A stretch of 64,000 nt of DNA from Cryobacterium glucosi. Its GTDB lineage: Bacteria > Actinomycetota > Actinomycetes > Actinomycetales > Microbacteriaceae. The DNA lies in NCBI RefSeq assembly GCF_004402235.1, contig NZ_SOFS01000007.1, positions 62,001 to 126,000 on the forward strand, written 5' to 3'. The stretch's first letter is position 1; every line of letters begins with the position of its first letter. Below, piece after piece: positions 26,839 to 36,039 of this stretch. The position numbers were made by a program, and so were the translations under genes. The notes beneath the pieces are model-generated. The model was not told the DNA's origin and searched no databases. It worked only from the letters and a program-made list of their open reading frames with translations.

Positions 26839-28131
26839 GTGTCCCCGATTTCGTTGTCGCGTGAGCAGGCCGAGGTCTACCAGGCCATCGAGAACACGCG
26901 CCAGAACGTCTTCGTGACGGGGCGCGCCGGCACCGGCAAGTCGACGCTGCTGAACCACCTGTCGTGGAACACCAGCAAGCAGATCGTGATCGCCGCCCCG
27001 ACCGGTGTCGCGGCGCTCAACGTGGGCGGGCAGACGATCCATTCGCTCTTCCGGCTGCCGATCGGGGTCATCGCCGACCACGCGATCGACCAGAACGACC
27101 AGGTCAAGAAGCTGCTCAACACGATCGACACCGTCGTGATCGACGAGGTCTCGATGGTCAACGCCGACCTGATGGACGCGATCGACCGCAGCCTCCGGCA
27201 GGCCAGGCAGCGCCCGAACGACAGCTTCGGCGGCGTGCAGATCGTCTTGTTCGGCGACCCGTACCAGCTCGCGCCCGTCCCCGGCGATTCCGACGAGCGG
27301 GCGTACTTCACCGACACCTACCGGTCGATGTGGTTCTTCGACGCGAAGGTCTGGAAGGGCGCTGAACTGCGCATCTTCGAACTGACCGAGGTGCACCGGC
27401 AGCGGGATGCCGACTTCCGGCACATGCTGAACGCCGTGCGCTACGGGCAGGTCACCGCGGAGATCGGCGGCGCGCTCAACGCAGCGGGCGCCCGCACCCC
27501 GCCTGCAGAGGGCGTGATTACCCTCGCCACCCGCAACGACGCGGTCAACCGGATCAACGCGGCCGCGCTCAAGCGACTGCCGGGCAAGGCGCTCACCGCG
27601 AAGGCAGAGGTCACCGGTGACTTCGGCGGCCGCACCTATCCAGCGGACGCGGTGCTCGAGCTCAAGGTGGGCGCCCAGGTGATGTTCCTGCGCAACGACT
27701 CCCCGCTCGACGGCGGCGCGCGCTGGGTCAACGGCAGCATCGGCACGGTCACGAAGGTGGATTCGACGGTCTACGTCGAGATCGACGGCACGACGCACGA
27801 GGTGGAGCCGGCCGTGTGGGAGAAGTACAAGTACAGCTACAACCAGGCGACGAAGAAGCTCAGCAGGGACGTCGTCGCCGAGTTCACCCAGTTCCCGCTG
27901 CGGCTGGCCTGGGCGGTCACCATCCACAAGTCCCAGGGCGCGACGTACGAACGGGCGATCGTCGACCTCGGCACCAGGGTCTTCAGCCCCGGCCAGACCT
28001 ACGTTGCCCTCAGCCGGCTGACCGGCCTCGACGGGCTCTACCTCACCCGGCCGCTGCGGCCGAGCGACATCATCGTCGACGAGGACGTGCAGCGGTTCAT
28101 GGGCAGCCAGGGCGCCCTGCCCGCGTCCTGA
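26839..28131 (+). CDS. Pif1/RecD-like ATP-dependent helicase
   Basis: Superfamily 1B helicase, 430 aa. Walker A GRAGTGKST (28-36), PTGVAALNVGGQTIHSLF (motif Ia), VVIDEVSMVNADLMDAID (motif II), LFGDPYQLAPV (motif III), and C-terminal AVTIHKSQGATY and TYVALSRLTGLDGLYL (motifs V-VI). Compact like bacterial Pif1 proteins, lacking the RecD N-terminal domain. GTG start after CCTACTGAAAGCG; ribosome site weak. Probably resolves G-quadruplex or D-loop structures; that is family knowledge, not visible here. Confidence 0.88.
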   Translation: MSPISLSREQAEVYQAIENTRQNVFVTGRAGTGKSTLLNHLSWNTSKQIVIAAPTGVAALNVGGQTIHSLFRLPIGVIADHAIDQNDQVKKLLNTIDTVVIDEVSMVNADLMDAIDRSLRQARQRPNDSFGGVQIVLFGDPYQLAPVPGDSDERAYFTDTYRSMWFFDAKVWKGAELRIFELTEVHRQRDADFRHMLNAVRYGQVTAEIGGALNAAGARTPPAEGVITLATRNDAVNRINAAALKRLPGKALTAKAEVTGDFGGRTYPADAVLELKVGAQVMFLRNDSPLDGGARWVNGSIGTVTKVDSTVYVEIDGTTHEVEPAVWEKYKYSYNQATKKLSRDVVAEFTQFPLRLAWAVTIHKSQGATYERAIVDLGTRVFSPGQTYVALSRLTGLDGLYLTRPLRPSDIIVDEDVQRFMGSQGALPAS

Positions 28132-28138
28132 CCCGCGG

Positions 28139-28807
28139 CTAGTGGTGGTGGCCGGCCGGGGTCTCGGGGGTCGGGGCCGAGGGAAGACCGTGCGAGCCGT
28201 GCGGGACGGCGTGCGCGCCGGCATCCGTCGCGGCCAGCGCCGGTGTGGTGAGCCCGGAGACGACGAGGGCGGCGAGCGTGAGAGCCGCGAGGAAGCGCCA
28301 CCCGCCGGCCGTCTCACCCGCTGGGGTGTGTGCCGAATCCAGGACGTGGTGCCTGATTCGGGTTGGCTCGGGGCGATTCGGGCCGGATTCGGCCTGAACT
28401 CCTGAATTCGGAACGCGCTCGGTGGTGGTGGTGGTGCCGGTGCTGGCGGCGCGGCGGGTGCGGCGCAGGGCGAGTGCAAGGGAGCCGGCCAGGAAGAGGT
28501 CGAAGAGGGTTGCGGTGGCCATCGGCTGGAGCGGGAGGCCGGTCGCGGTCGCCGGCACGCCGAGGCCGCTGCCGAGGGTTGCGACGGCGCCCCAGACAAA
28601 GACAGGGATCAGGGCTCCGAAGAGCGCTGCCCCGGGGGCGAGTGCCCGCCCCCGGACCAGCGTTACGGCGCCCCAGCCGAGCTCGGCAGCGCCGAGCCCG
28701 ACCAGGGTGATCATGAGGAGCACCGGGGCGCTCGCACCCACGGCGAGGTGGATCGTTCCCGCGCCGATGGCGGCAGAGGAGAGCCAGAGGCGGCTGATCG
28801 GGGTCAT
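28139..28807 (-). CDS. Membrane protein with His-rich C-terminus
   Basis: 222 aa. Four hydrophobic helices (residues ~8-25, 29-50, 58-77, 92-108), a polar region of about 50 residues, a further hydrophobic segment (~168-188), then a tail containing HAVPHGSHG and ending GHHH, which could bind metal. AGGAG precedes the ATG. No family recognised. Followed upstream on the same strand by a DUF4383 protein; 71 nt apart, possibly one operon. Confidence 0.55.
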   Translation of the reverse strand: MTPISRLWLSSAAIGAGTIHLAVGASAPVLLMITLVGLGAAELGWGAVTLVRGRALAPGAALFGALIPVFVWGAVATLGSGLGVPATATGLPLQPMATATLFDLFLAGSLALALRRTRRAASTGTTTTTERVPNSGVQAESGPNRPEPTRIRHHVLDSAHTPAGETAGGWRFLAALTLAALVVSGLTTPALAATDAGAHAVPHGSHGLPSAPTPETPAGHHH

Positions 28808-28878
28808 CGAAGCTCCTGTTCGTGGATGCGTGGTGCGGCGTGCTGCGTGGCGAATGCGGGTGTGGAGCGGCCGGCGGT

Positions 28879-29289
28879 TCAGGCGACCGCGGAGTGGCGG
28901 ACGACCTTGTCGGCGGCGAGGCCCGCACCGAGCAGCACGATCGCACTGGCGAGGTGCAGGAAGTGGTCTGGCGTGTTGAGGGCGAGGATGTTGAGCTCCG
29001 AGCCAGCGATGAAGAACCCGACGATGCCGAGGAGCAGGTAGACCGCGCCGATCGTGGTGTTGACGGACTTGGCCGCGGTGACGCCCGAGAGGCCGGCGAT
29101 GAGCAGTGCGGCGCCGATCAGCAGGTGGGCGACGTTGTGCAGCGGGTTGACGGCGAAGAGGCCGAGCAGGAGCCCGCCCTGGGTGGCGATGAAGCTGACC
29201 CCGCCCGTGACGGCGAAGCCGAGCAGGCCGACGAGCAGGTAGACGGCTCCGAAGACGGTGGCGACGAGGCGGTTCGGTGAAGTGCGCAT
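28879..29289 (-). CDS. DUF4383 domain membrane protein
   Basis: 136 aa with four hydrophobic helices and the family pattern LVGLLGFAVTGG, NPLHNVAHLLIGAALL, TTIGAVYLLLGIVGFF, NTPDHFLHLASAIVLL, including the paired His residues before each helix. Start ATG 29289 follows AGGAGGAAA. Function of the family is unknown; often near stress-response genes in actinobacteria. Confidence 0.82.
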   Translation of the reverse strand: MRTSPNRLVATVFGAVYLLVGLLGFAVTGGVSFIATQGGLLLGLFAVNPLHNVAHLLIGAALLIAGLSGVTAAKSVNTTIGAVYLLLGIVGFFIAGSELNILALNTPDHFLHLASAIVLLGAGLAADKVVRHSAVA

Positions 29290-29373
29290 GAGATTTCCTC
29301 CTGGTAGAGACCGCGGGGGTGCGGTTGCCAGTAGTTCGGAATGAACCTCACAGCGGATTGGTAGGCTCGCGGC

Positions 29374-29907
29374 ATGAATATTCCCCCGGACACCAAGGAC
29401 TGGACCTGGGTGCTCGAGCGCCCCTGCCCCGAGTGCGGTTTCGTCGCCGCGGATGTCGTCTTCGAGGACATCCCACGGTTGATCCGCGAGAACGCCGCGG
29501 CCTGGCTGCCCGTGCTCGAGCGAGCGGATGTCGCGGTGCGGCCGAGCGAGCACACCTGGTCCGCCCTGGAGTACGCCGCCCATGTTCGCGATGTGTTCCG
29601 TATTTTCACCGTCCGGCTCGCGCTGATGCGCTCGGAGGACGACCCCCTGTTCCCGAACTGGGACCAGGACGCGACGGCCGTGGCGGAACGGTACGGCGAG
29701 CAGGCCCCGGAACGGGTCGCCGTCGAACTGGCCGAGGCCGCGGCATCCGCGGCCGTTGCGTTTACCGCGGTCCCCGCCGCCGAACTCGGTCGGGTCGGCA
29801 GGCGCAGCGACGGCGCCCGGTTCACTGTGACGACGATGGGACAGTACTTCGTGCATGACCCGGTGCATCACCTGCACGACGTCACCGCGGTGTCAGAGCA
29901 CCGCTAG
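29374..29907 (+). CDS. DinB-family protein
   Basis: 177 aa four-helix DinB/YfiT-like protein; family members use a metal site of three His residues, several acting as mycothiol- or bacillithiol-dependent transferases. Visible: LERPCPECGF at the N-terminus, THWSALEYAAHVRD-like segment (here TWSALEYAAHVRDVF), and QYFVHDPVHHLHDV at the C-terminus. ATG lies 6 nt after TAGGCT (29362-29367), so likely leaderless. The CPEC motif is a usual variation of this subfamily. Divergent from the DUF4383 gene. Confidence 0.82.
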   Translation: MNIPPDTKDWTWVLERPCPECGFVAADVVFEDIPRLIRENAAAWLPVLERADVAVRPSEHTWSALEYAAHVRDVFRIFTVRLALMRSEDDPLFPNWDQDATAVAERYGEQAPERVAVELAEAAASAAVAFTAVPAAELGRVGRRSDGARFTVTTMGQYFVHDPVHHLHDVTAVSEHR

Positions 29908-29979
29908 AGTCGCGGCTGCCGTTTCTGAGGCGGGCAGCGCAGGTGACGGTGGTGATGCACCGGGCGTGTGCGGCCGCCG

Positions 29980-30246
29980 CTACGCGGTGTGCCTCCGGTT
30001 GACGACGGCGCCATAGATCAGCAGCACGATGATCGACCCTGCAATGGCGAGCAACCAGCTGGACAGCTGGAAGAAATCGCCGATGCCGACGCCGAAGAGG
30101 AGGGACCCGAGCCAGCCGCCGAGGATCGCGCCCACCACTCCGAGGAGCAGGGTCACGAACCAGCCGCCGCCCTGGGTGCCGGGCAGGATGGCCTTGGCGA
30201 TCGCGCCGGCGATCAGGCCGAGAAGTAGAAATCCGATGAAACTCAT
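29980..30246 (-). CDS. GlsB/YeaQ/YmgE-family stress membrane protein
   Basis: 88 aa, three Gly-rich helices: GFLLLGLIAGAIAKAILPG, GGWFVTLLLGVVGAILGGWL, WLLAIAGSIIVLLIYGAV. This is the transglycosylase-associated / GlsB family seen in stress regulons; biochemical role unclear. ATG preceded by AAAGGA. The 291-nt gap 30247-30537 to the next gene shows only a weak CGCTT-AC-AAGCG palindrome near 30255 and no coding frame. Confidence 0.85.
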   Translation of the reverse strand: MSFIGFLLLGLIAGAIAKAILPGTQGGGWFVTLLLGVVGAILGGWLGSLLFGVGIGDFFQLSSWLLAIAGSIIVLLIYGAVVNRRHTA

Positions 30247-30537
30247 GTCAAGCGTCCTTTCGCTTACAAGCGTTGTCTCACATGGTGTGTCATCACATGC
30301 CTGCCCGCAGACTCTGGCGCGGGTGCAGGCCAGCCTCCATCTCCGTCTTACTCATCGAGTCTGCCACGATCCGGTATCCCGGTCACGGGGTCGCGGCCCG
30401 AATGCAACCCGATTCGGGAATATGCCGTGAGTTACGATTGCCCTGCGCCCTGCAACTGATCACCCCCGGTCTCAGCGACTGCAGTGGCACCCCCGTTCTC
30501 GCGGCGGACGCCCCGGCGCAGATCGACGGAGGCCCTC

Positions 30538-31998
30538 TTGTCCGACAGAACACTGCCCGTGGTCATCCAGGGCGGCATGGGCATGGCCGTCTCGTCCTGG
30601 CGGCTCGCCAATGCGGTGGCCCGCACCGGCCAGCTCGGCGTCGTCTCCGGCGTCGCCCTCGACTCCGTCCTCACACGCAGGCTTCAGGACGGCGACGCCG
30701 GCGGACACATCCGCCGGGCGCTCGCCGCGTTCCCGGTTCCCGCACTGGTCGGGCCCGTTCTCGAGCGCTACTTCCAGGCCGAGGGCCGCGCGGAGGGCGA
30801 GCCGTACCTTCCCGTACCCAAACTGTCCCTGAAGCCCACCCGCGAGCAGCAGGAGCTCAGCGTGCTCGGCAACTTCACCGAGGTCTGGCTGGCCAAGGAG
30901 GGCCACACCGGGATCGTCGGGATCAACTACATGGAGAAGGTACAGATGGCGACCCCGCCGGCCGCACTCGGCGCCATGCTCGCCGGGGTCGACTACGTCC
31001 TGATGGGCGCCGGCATCCCGCGCCAGATCCCGCACCTCCTCGATGAGCTCGCCGCCGGCCGGGTCGGCACGATCGACATCGACGTGCACGGGGCCGAAGC
31101 GGATGCCGTCCACACCGTGAGCGTGGATCCCGTCGACGTCCTCGGGCTGACGCCGGAGACCTTCCCGCCGCTACTCCGCCCGTTCTTCCTCGCCATCGTC
31201 TCGGCGCACGTGCTCGCGTTCTACCTCGCGCGCGATGCGGACATCCGCCCGGACGGGTTCATCATCGAGGGCCCGACGGCAGGCGGGCACAACGCGCCCC
31301 CGCGCGGCCGGCTCACCCTTGACGACGACGACCAGCCGATTTACGGCCCGCGCGACGACGCGAACATCGTCAAGATCGCCGAACTCGGCCTGCCGTTCTG
31401 GCTCGCCGGCGGCTACGGGCAGCCGGAACGCCTCGCCGTCGCGCTCGCCGCGGGAGCACAGGGCGTGCAGGTCGGCACCCTGTTCGCGCTCAGCCAGGAG
31501 TCCGGCCTCGCCCCCGAACTGCGCGACCAGGTGCTCGGCCGCCTCGACGCGACGGAGCTCTCGATCCGCACCGACGCCGCCGCCTCGCCGACGGGATTCC
31601 CGTTCAAGGTGGCCCAGCTGCCGGGCACGTTGTCCGAACCGGCGGTCTACGCCGACCGGGTGCGTCTCTGCGACCTCAGCTACCTGCGCGAGCCCTATGC
31701 GAAGAAGGACGGCACGGTCGGGTTCCGCTGCCCGAGCGAACCCGTGCACATGTACGTGCGCAAGGGAGGCACCGCCGAGGATGCTGCCGGCCGCGCCTGC
31801 CTCTGCAACGCGCTCACCGCGACCGTCGGCCTCGGCCAGACCCGCAAGACCGGCTACGTCGAGGCGCCGCTGCTGACGCTCGGCAACGACATCGACGGGG
31901 CCGCCGTGCTCCTCGCTGCACATCCGGAAGGGTGGAGCGCCGCGGACGCCATCGGCTGGCTGCTCCGCGACGCCCCGGTCTCCCCGACCGCCTCCTGA
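30538..31998 (+). CDS. Nitronate monooxygenase family protein
   Basis: FMN enzyme of the nitronate monooxygenase/2-nitropropane dioxygenase family, which oxidises alkyl nitronates; some relatives act as FabK-type enoyl reductases. Visible: VVIQGGMGMAVSSWRLANA at the N-terminus, GPTAGGHNAPPRGR (catalytic His region), LAGGYGQPERLAVALAAGA and GVQVGTLFALSQESG (FMN phosphate site). 486 aa, longer than the usual 320-380, with an extra Cys-containing C-terminal region (RACLCNALTATVGLGQTRKT). TTG start follows GGAGG (30528-30532). Confidence 0.82.
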   Translation: MSDRTLPVVIQGGMGMAVSSWRLANAVARTGQLGVVSGVALDSVLTRRLQDGDAGGHIRRALAAFPVPALVGPVLERYFQAEGRAEGEPYLPVPKLSLKPTREQQELSVLGNFTEVWLAKEGHTGIVGINYMEKVQMATPPAALGAMLAGVDYVLMGAGIPRQIPHLLDELAAGRVGTIDIDVHGAEADAVHTVSVDPVDVLGLTPETFPPLLRPFFLAIVSAHVLAFYLARDADIRPDGFIIEGPTAGGHNAPPRGRLTLDDDDQPIYGPRDDANIVKIAELGLPFWLAGGYGQPERLAVALAAGAQGVQVGTLFALSQESGLAPELRDQVLGRLDATELSIRTDAAASPTGFPFKVAQLPGTLSEPAVYADRVRLCDLSYLREPYAKKDGTVGFRCPSEPVHMYVRKGGTAEDAAGRACLCNALTATVGLGQTRKTGYVEAPLLTLGNDIDGAAVLLAAHPEGWSAADAIGWLLRDAPVSPTAS

Positions 31999-32003
31999 CC
32001 ACT

Positions 32004-32055
32004 ACCTTTCCGGTCGAGAGTGCCCGTTACAGCGGTCACTCTCGACCGGAAAGGT
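32004..32055. terminator. Bidirectional terminator, 19-bp perfect inverted repeat
   Basis: 32004-32022 pairs exactly with 32037-32055 around a 14-nt loop, between two convergent genes whose stops lie just outside. The arm (ACCTTTCCGGTCGAGAGTG) has A/T runs at the outer ends on both strands, so it can stop transcription from either side. The strict symmetry also fits a dispersed palindromic repeat. Confidence 0.82.
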
Positions 32056-32060
32056 GACTC

Positions 32061-32960
32061 TCAAGCGGCTTCAGTGACGGTGAACTCCGCTGTCATCGTG
32101 TGGCTCGTGCCGGGGGCGAGGGTGATCGCGGCTGCGCCCACGTTGCAGGTCTCGACGCAGACCATGCCGGTCCATTCCTGGGAGCCGAAGTCCGCCATTG
32201 CCGCGGCCTTGTCGATCCATGGGTTCCAGACGACGGTGCTCTCGGAGCCGGTCTTCGCGACGGCGATGCTGCGCGTCCCGTCCTTGATGACCGTGGTGGC
32301 CGTGGTGCCGGGGTAGATCCGGTCGGTCTCCGCCACGAAGCCGACGGGGCCGTCGGCCCCTGGCTCGAGCGTGCCGCCCGCGACCTTGTCGAGGAACGGG
32401 GTGCCCTCGAGCCCGGCGACCGTCGTCCGGTGGATGTCGTCGATCGCGAAGTAGCTGTGCAGCGCCTCCTCGACGGTCACGGCCACCGTGTCCCGGTTGG
32501 TCACGGTCAGCTCGAGGCGGAGCGTCGCACCGACGGTCACGGTGTAGCGGGCTTCGAACGGATGCGGCCACGCCGACGCGCGTGTCGCGGGCGAGTCCGT
32601 CAGGTGGAAGGTCAGCACCACATCGTCAGCGACCTCGGCGGCGCCGGACAGCTGCCACTCGGTCACGCGGGCGAACCCGTGGGCCGGCGCCGTCGCGTCC
32701 GCTGCGTTCGGACCGAACCAGGGGAAGCAGATCGGGATTCCGCCGCGGATGGCGGTGCCCGGGGTGAAGCGGCTCGCCGCGCTCATCCAGAGCACGGGGG
32801 CTCCGCCGGCTGGAACCCAGGAGGCGACGTGCGCACCGTGCAGGTACACCTCGGCCGACCCGGCGCGGCCGGTGACACGGACGATGGGGAGCCCGCCGAC
32901 GCCGGGGGCGAGGTGGACGGACGCCGGCAGGACGGGAAGTGCTGTGGGAATGGTTGACAT
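32061..32960 (-). CDS. D-hexose-6-phosphate mutarotase (aldose-1-epimerase family)
   Basis: 299 aa, galactose-mutarotase fold of the YeaD type. Motifs: VYLHGAHVASWVPAGG-like start (here EVYLHGAHVASW), LWMSAASRFTPGTAIRGGIP and ICFPWFGPN, HGFARVTEWQL, and EALHSYFAIDDI; these carry the conserved His pair and the RGG sugar-phosphate site. ATG at 32960 with GGAGG upstream. Interconverts anomers of glucose-6-phosphate or related sugars. Stands alone between the terminator and the sugar-acid island. Confidence 0.88.
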   Translation of the reverse strand: MSTIPTALPVLPASVHLAPGVGGLPIVRVTGRAGSAEVYLHGAHVASWVPAGGAPVLWMSAASRFTPGTAIRGGIPICFPWFGPNAADATAPAHGFARVTEWQLSGAAEVADDVVLTFHLTDSPATRASAWPHPFEARYTVTVGATLRLELTVTNRDTVAVTVEEALHSYFAIDDIHRTTVAGLEGTPFLDKVAGGTLEPGADGPVGFVAETDRIYPGTTATTVIKDGTRSIAVAKTGSESTVVWNPWIDKAAAMADFGSQEWTGMVCVETCNVGAAAITLAPGTSHTMTAEFTVTEAA

Positions 32961-33074
32961 GGGAAACCTCCAGGGTTCACCTGATTTTCCCACAGTGGGA
33001 CTGTTGATGAGCGGGCGCGACTCTCAGCCGGTGCCTGCCCGCTGTGCGGCAGACATCGGACCATCAGGGTGCGG

Positions 33075-34013
33075 TTAGGCGACTGCGACCGGTGGCGGGT
33101 TCTTCGACTCGACATAGGCCCGCGTGACCGCAATGTCCTGGTCGCCGAAACCGTGTGCGGTGAGATCGGTGAAGGTGTCGAGCAGCAGACGCAGCTGAGC
33201 GGCATCGGTGCCGGTTCGATCGGCTTCTTCGAGTGCGTAGCGGAGGTCCTTGATCATGTACCTGGCGACTCCGGACGGGCGATAGTCCGCGTCGACGATA
33301 CGCCGCTTCCGGCTGTCCAGGACCCGGCTGCCCGCGTACCCGTTTTCGAGAAGGTCGAAGAGGGCGCCGAGGTCGAGGCCGCTCCGTTCCGCCAGGACCG
33401 CAGCCTCGCCGAGCGCCAGAATATTCGCCGCCACGATGAGTTGATTGCAGAACTTGGCGATTGCGCCGGCACCGAGCGGACCGAGGTGCGCCGGGGTGCC
33501 GATGGCCCGTAACACGGGCAGTGCGAGGTCGACATCGTCAGCGCTGCCGCCGACCATAATCGAGAGTGTCCCCGCGACCGCACCGTCTTCGCCGCCGCTC
33601 ACAGGGGCATCGACGACGTGGAGGAGACCGTTGGTCTCAGTTGCGAGCCTGTCCGCGAGCTCACGGATGCCGGACGCGGAGGACGTGGAGGAAATCACCA
33701 ACAAAGTGGGGGTCGTGATACCCGAAACGATACCGTCGGGGCCGTTCAGAACCTGTTCAAGTTGCGGAAGGTCCGGGAGCATGTCGACGATGATGTCGGC
33801 CTGTTCAGCGAGCCGCCGCGGGGATTCCGCCCAGGAGGCTCCCGAATCCAAGAGTTCGGAATAGCGTTCGCGTCCTCGGTCGCTGATGACAACGTTCCAG
33901 GAGGCTGCAGGGCTGCGCAGGAGGCTTGCAGCCATCGGGCGGCCCATCACTCCCAATCCAATGACTCCGACAGTAAGCGAATTTGCAACAGGAAAACTAC
34001 GTTGGTTTGACAT
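33075..34013 (-). CDS. Beta-hydroxyacid dehydrogenase (3-hydroxyisobutyrate DH family), copy 1
   Basis: NAD(P)-dependent oxidoreductase, 312 aa. Rossmann GVIGLGVMGRPMAASLL, substrate loop DAPVSGGEDGAVAGTLSIMV, catalytic Lys in GAGAIAKFCNQLIVAA, and the C-terminal helical domain. Family members act on 3-hydroxyisobutyrate, tartronate semialdehyde, or sugar-acid derivatives. ATG 34013 sits 7 nt after TAGAGT (minus strand 34026-34021). Closely similar to the gene at 37657; the two face outward at the edges of the idonate/gluconate genes, which suggests a duplicated sugar-acid dehydrogenase. Confidence 0.85.
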   Translation of the reverse strand: MSNQRSFPVANSLTVGVIGLGVMGRPMAASLLRSPAASWNVVISDRGRERYSELLDSGASWAESPRRLAEQADIIVDMLPDLPQLEQVLNGPDGIVSGITTPTLLVISSTSSASGIRELADRLATETNGLLHVVDAPVSGGEDGAVAGTLSIMVGGSADDVDLALPVLRAIGTPAHLGPLGAGAIAKFCNQLIVAANILALGEAAVLAERSGLDLGALFDLLENGYAGSRVLDSRKRRIVDADYRPSGVARYMIKDLRYALEEADRTGTDAAQLRLLLDTFTDLTAHGFGDQDIAVTRAYVESKNPPPVAVA

Positions 34014-34020
34014 GCCGTTC

Positions 34021-34041
34021 ACTCTAGCGAACTCTGTTCAG
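34021..34041. promoter_or_regulatory. Promoter and palindromic operator in divergent region
   Basis: CGAACTCTGTTCAG (34028-34041) contains the palindrome GAACTCTGTTC (34029-34039), 2 nt upstream of the minus-strand -10 TAGAGT (34026-34021). The same 14 bases recur at 39510-39523 before the transporter gene. Likely binding site of the IclR regulator of this island (inference). TTGACA at 34057-34062 may be the -35 of the rightward operon. Confidence 0.65.
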
Positions 34042-34114
34042 TAGGATGGATGCAGCTTGACATTCAGGAGCGCCGCACACCGACCCCTATTCGGCGCAGA
34101 AAAGGGTAAATACA

Positions 34115-35173
34115 GTGATCGAATCAGATACTCGCCTTCGAGTCGTTGTCGCGGCTCCACTGTCCGAGGAACTATGCCACCGCATCGAAACGGGTGAACC
34201 CCGCCTGCAGCTCATCCGCGATCAGGAGCTGTTGCCCCCGCAGCGCCATCCCGGCGATTTCAACGGCGACCCTTCCTTCCACCGCACCGCTGCGCAGCAG
34301 GAGCGTTTCACGGCCCTCGTCGATAGCGCGGATGTGCTCTATGGCATCCCGGACGTCGATTCCGCGGCACTGAAGAAGACCGTCGGAGTCAACCCGCGCT
34401 TGCGCTGGGTGCAAACCATGGCGGCGGGCGGCGGCGGACAGGTTGCCGCCGCAGAGCTCAGCGCGGCTCAGCTGGAACGGGTTGCCTTCACGACTTCCGC
34501 CGGCGTGCATGGCGGTCCCCTCGCCGAATTCGCACTCTTCGGGGTGCTCGCCGGCGCCAAGTCATTGCCGCGCCTCCTTGCCCAGCAGCACGACCACACC
34601 TGGAGTGGCCGCTGGACCATGGGGCTTGTGAGTGAGCAGACGGTCCTTGTCGCCGGTCTCGGTGGCATCGGTGCCGGAGTCGCTTCCCGTCTTGCCGCAC
34701 TCGGCGCACGCGTGATCGGCACGACCCGCGGCTCGCAGGACATCCCGGGAGTCTCCCGCTTCATCCAGCCCGAAGAAATCCCCTCCGTGGCGCACGAGCT
34801 GGATGCTGTCGTCGCGACCCTGCCCGGGACCGCTGCGACCAACGGACTCTTCGGCAGCGAGTTCTTTTCCCGGGTCAAGCCGGGCGCGACCGTCGTGAAC
34901 GTGGGACGTGGGACCGTCATCGACCAGGACGAACTGTTGCGTGCGCTGCGGAACGGCCGGGTCGGGTTCGCGGCCCTCGACGTGTTCGCCGAAGAACCCC
35001 TCGCCACCGACAGCCCATTCTGGGACCTGCCGAACGTCCTGGTCAGCCCGCACACCGCCGCTCTCAACGCTGCAGAGGACCGGCTGATCGCCGAGCTCTT
35101 CACCCGCAATGCCACTCGCTTCCTCGACGGACAACCCCTGATAAACCGGGTCGATACCGTCGAGTTCTACTGA
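34115..35173 (+). CDS. D-isomer-specific 2-hydroxyacid dehydrogenase
   Basis: 352 aa NAD(P)-dependent dehydrogenase of the GhrB/phosphoglycerate DH superfamily: VLVAGLGGIGAGVASRLAALG (dinucleotide fold), NVGRGTVIDQDELLRAL (catalytic Arg region), FAEEPLATDSPFWDLPNVLV (Glu) and SPHTAA (His). First gene of a rightward operon with idnO-, idnD- and gntK-like genes, so a role in reducing 2-keto-sugar acids such as 2-ketogluconate is plausible but unproven. GTG start; GGGTAAA is a weak ribosome site. Confidence 0.85.
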   Translation: MIESDTRLRVVVAAPLSEELCHRIETGEPRLQLIRDQELLPPQRHPGDFNGDPSFHRTAAQQERFTALVDSADVLYGIPDVDSAALKKTVGVNPRLRWVQTMAAGGGGQVAAAELSAAQLERVAFTTSAGVHGGPLAEFALFGVLAGAKSLPRLLAQQHDHTWSGRWTMGLVSEQTVLVAGLGGIGAGVASRLAALGARVIGTTRGSQDIPGVSRFIQPEEIPSVAHELDAVVATLPGTAATNGLFGSEFFSRVKPGATVVNVGRGTVIDQDELLRALRNGRVGFAALDVFAEEPLATDSPFWDLPNVLVSPHTAALNAAEDRLIAELFTRNATRFLDGQPLINRVDTVEFY

Positions 35174-35192
35174 AAGACACAGGAGAGAACTG

Positions 35193-35960
35193 ATGAACAC
35201 GCTATTTGACGTCTCGGGGAAGACGGCACTCGTCACGGGATCGAGCCGAGGAATCGGACTTGCGCTCGCGGGCGGCCTCGCGGACGCGGGAGTGCGGGTT
35301 GTCGTCCACGGACGCAACCGCGATCAGGTTGACGCGGCCCGCTCCGGGCTGGAGAAATCCGGCCGGGTGGAAACGATCGCATCCACCTTCGACATCACCG
35401 ACCCGGCCGCCGTCGCCGATGGAATCGCGGCGATCGAGAATGAGTGGGGTGTGCTGGACATCCTGGTCAACAACGCCGGAATTCAGCGCAGGGCCCCGTT
35501 CACCGAGTTCACCTTCACTGACTGGAACGACATCGTCGCGACCAACCTCACCGGTGCATTCCTGGTCGGCCAGCAGGCCGCTCGAGGGATGGTGACCCGC
35601 GGCAGCGGCAAGATCGTGAATATCGGATCGGTGCAAAGCCAGCTCGGGCGAGCAGGCATTGCGCCATACGCTGCGACCAAGGGCGGAATCTCGATGCTGA
35701 CGAAGGGCATGTGTGCTGACCTTGCGGTCAGCGGCATCCAAGTGAACGCCCTCGCGCCCGGGTATTTCGCGACAGAGCTCACGAAGGCTCTGGTCGCGGA
35801 CGAGGCCTTCAGCTCCTGGGTGCGCACGCGAACACCTGCCGGACGCTGGGGCGATGTCGCAGACCTGGTCGGCACCCTGATCTACCTCGTGTCGCCCGCG
35901 TCGGACTTCGTCAACGGGCAGACGATCTTCGTCGACGGCGGAATGACCGCCGTGGTGTGA
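35193..35960 (+). CDS. idnO: Gluconate 5-dehydrogenase (SDR family)
   Basis: Reduces 5-keto-D-gluconate to D-gluconate. Classical SDR, 255 aa: TGSSRGIGLALA cofactor loop, LVNNAGIQRRAPFTEF (the QRR after NNAGI is typical of this group), catalytic IGSVQSQLGR, PYAATKGG (Tyr, Lys), and a C-terminal FVNGQTIFVDGGMT. AGGAGAG precedes the ATG by 6 nt. Starts 19 nt after the 2-hydroxyacid dehydrogenase and is followed by idnD, reproducing the idnO-idnD pairing. Confidence 0.88.
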   Translation: MNTLFDVSGKTALVTGSSRGIGLALAGGLADAGVRVVVHGRNRDQVDAARSGLEKSGRVETIASTFDITDPAAVADGIAAIENEWGVLDILVNNAGIQRRAPFTEFTFTDWNDIVATNLTGAFLVGQQAARGMVTRGSGKIVNIGSVQSQLGRAGIAPYAATKGGISMLTKGMCADLAVSGIQVNALAPGYFATELTKALVADEAFSSWVRTRTPAGRWGDVADLVGTLIYLVSPASDFVNGQTIFVDGGMTAVV

Positions 35961-36039
35961 CGAGACCCGGTCAGGAACCTGGCCTGCACACAGCGGATTC
36001 AGCGAACGGAACCACATTCATAGGACAGAGGAGTCCAAC

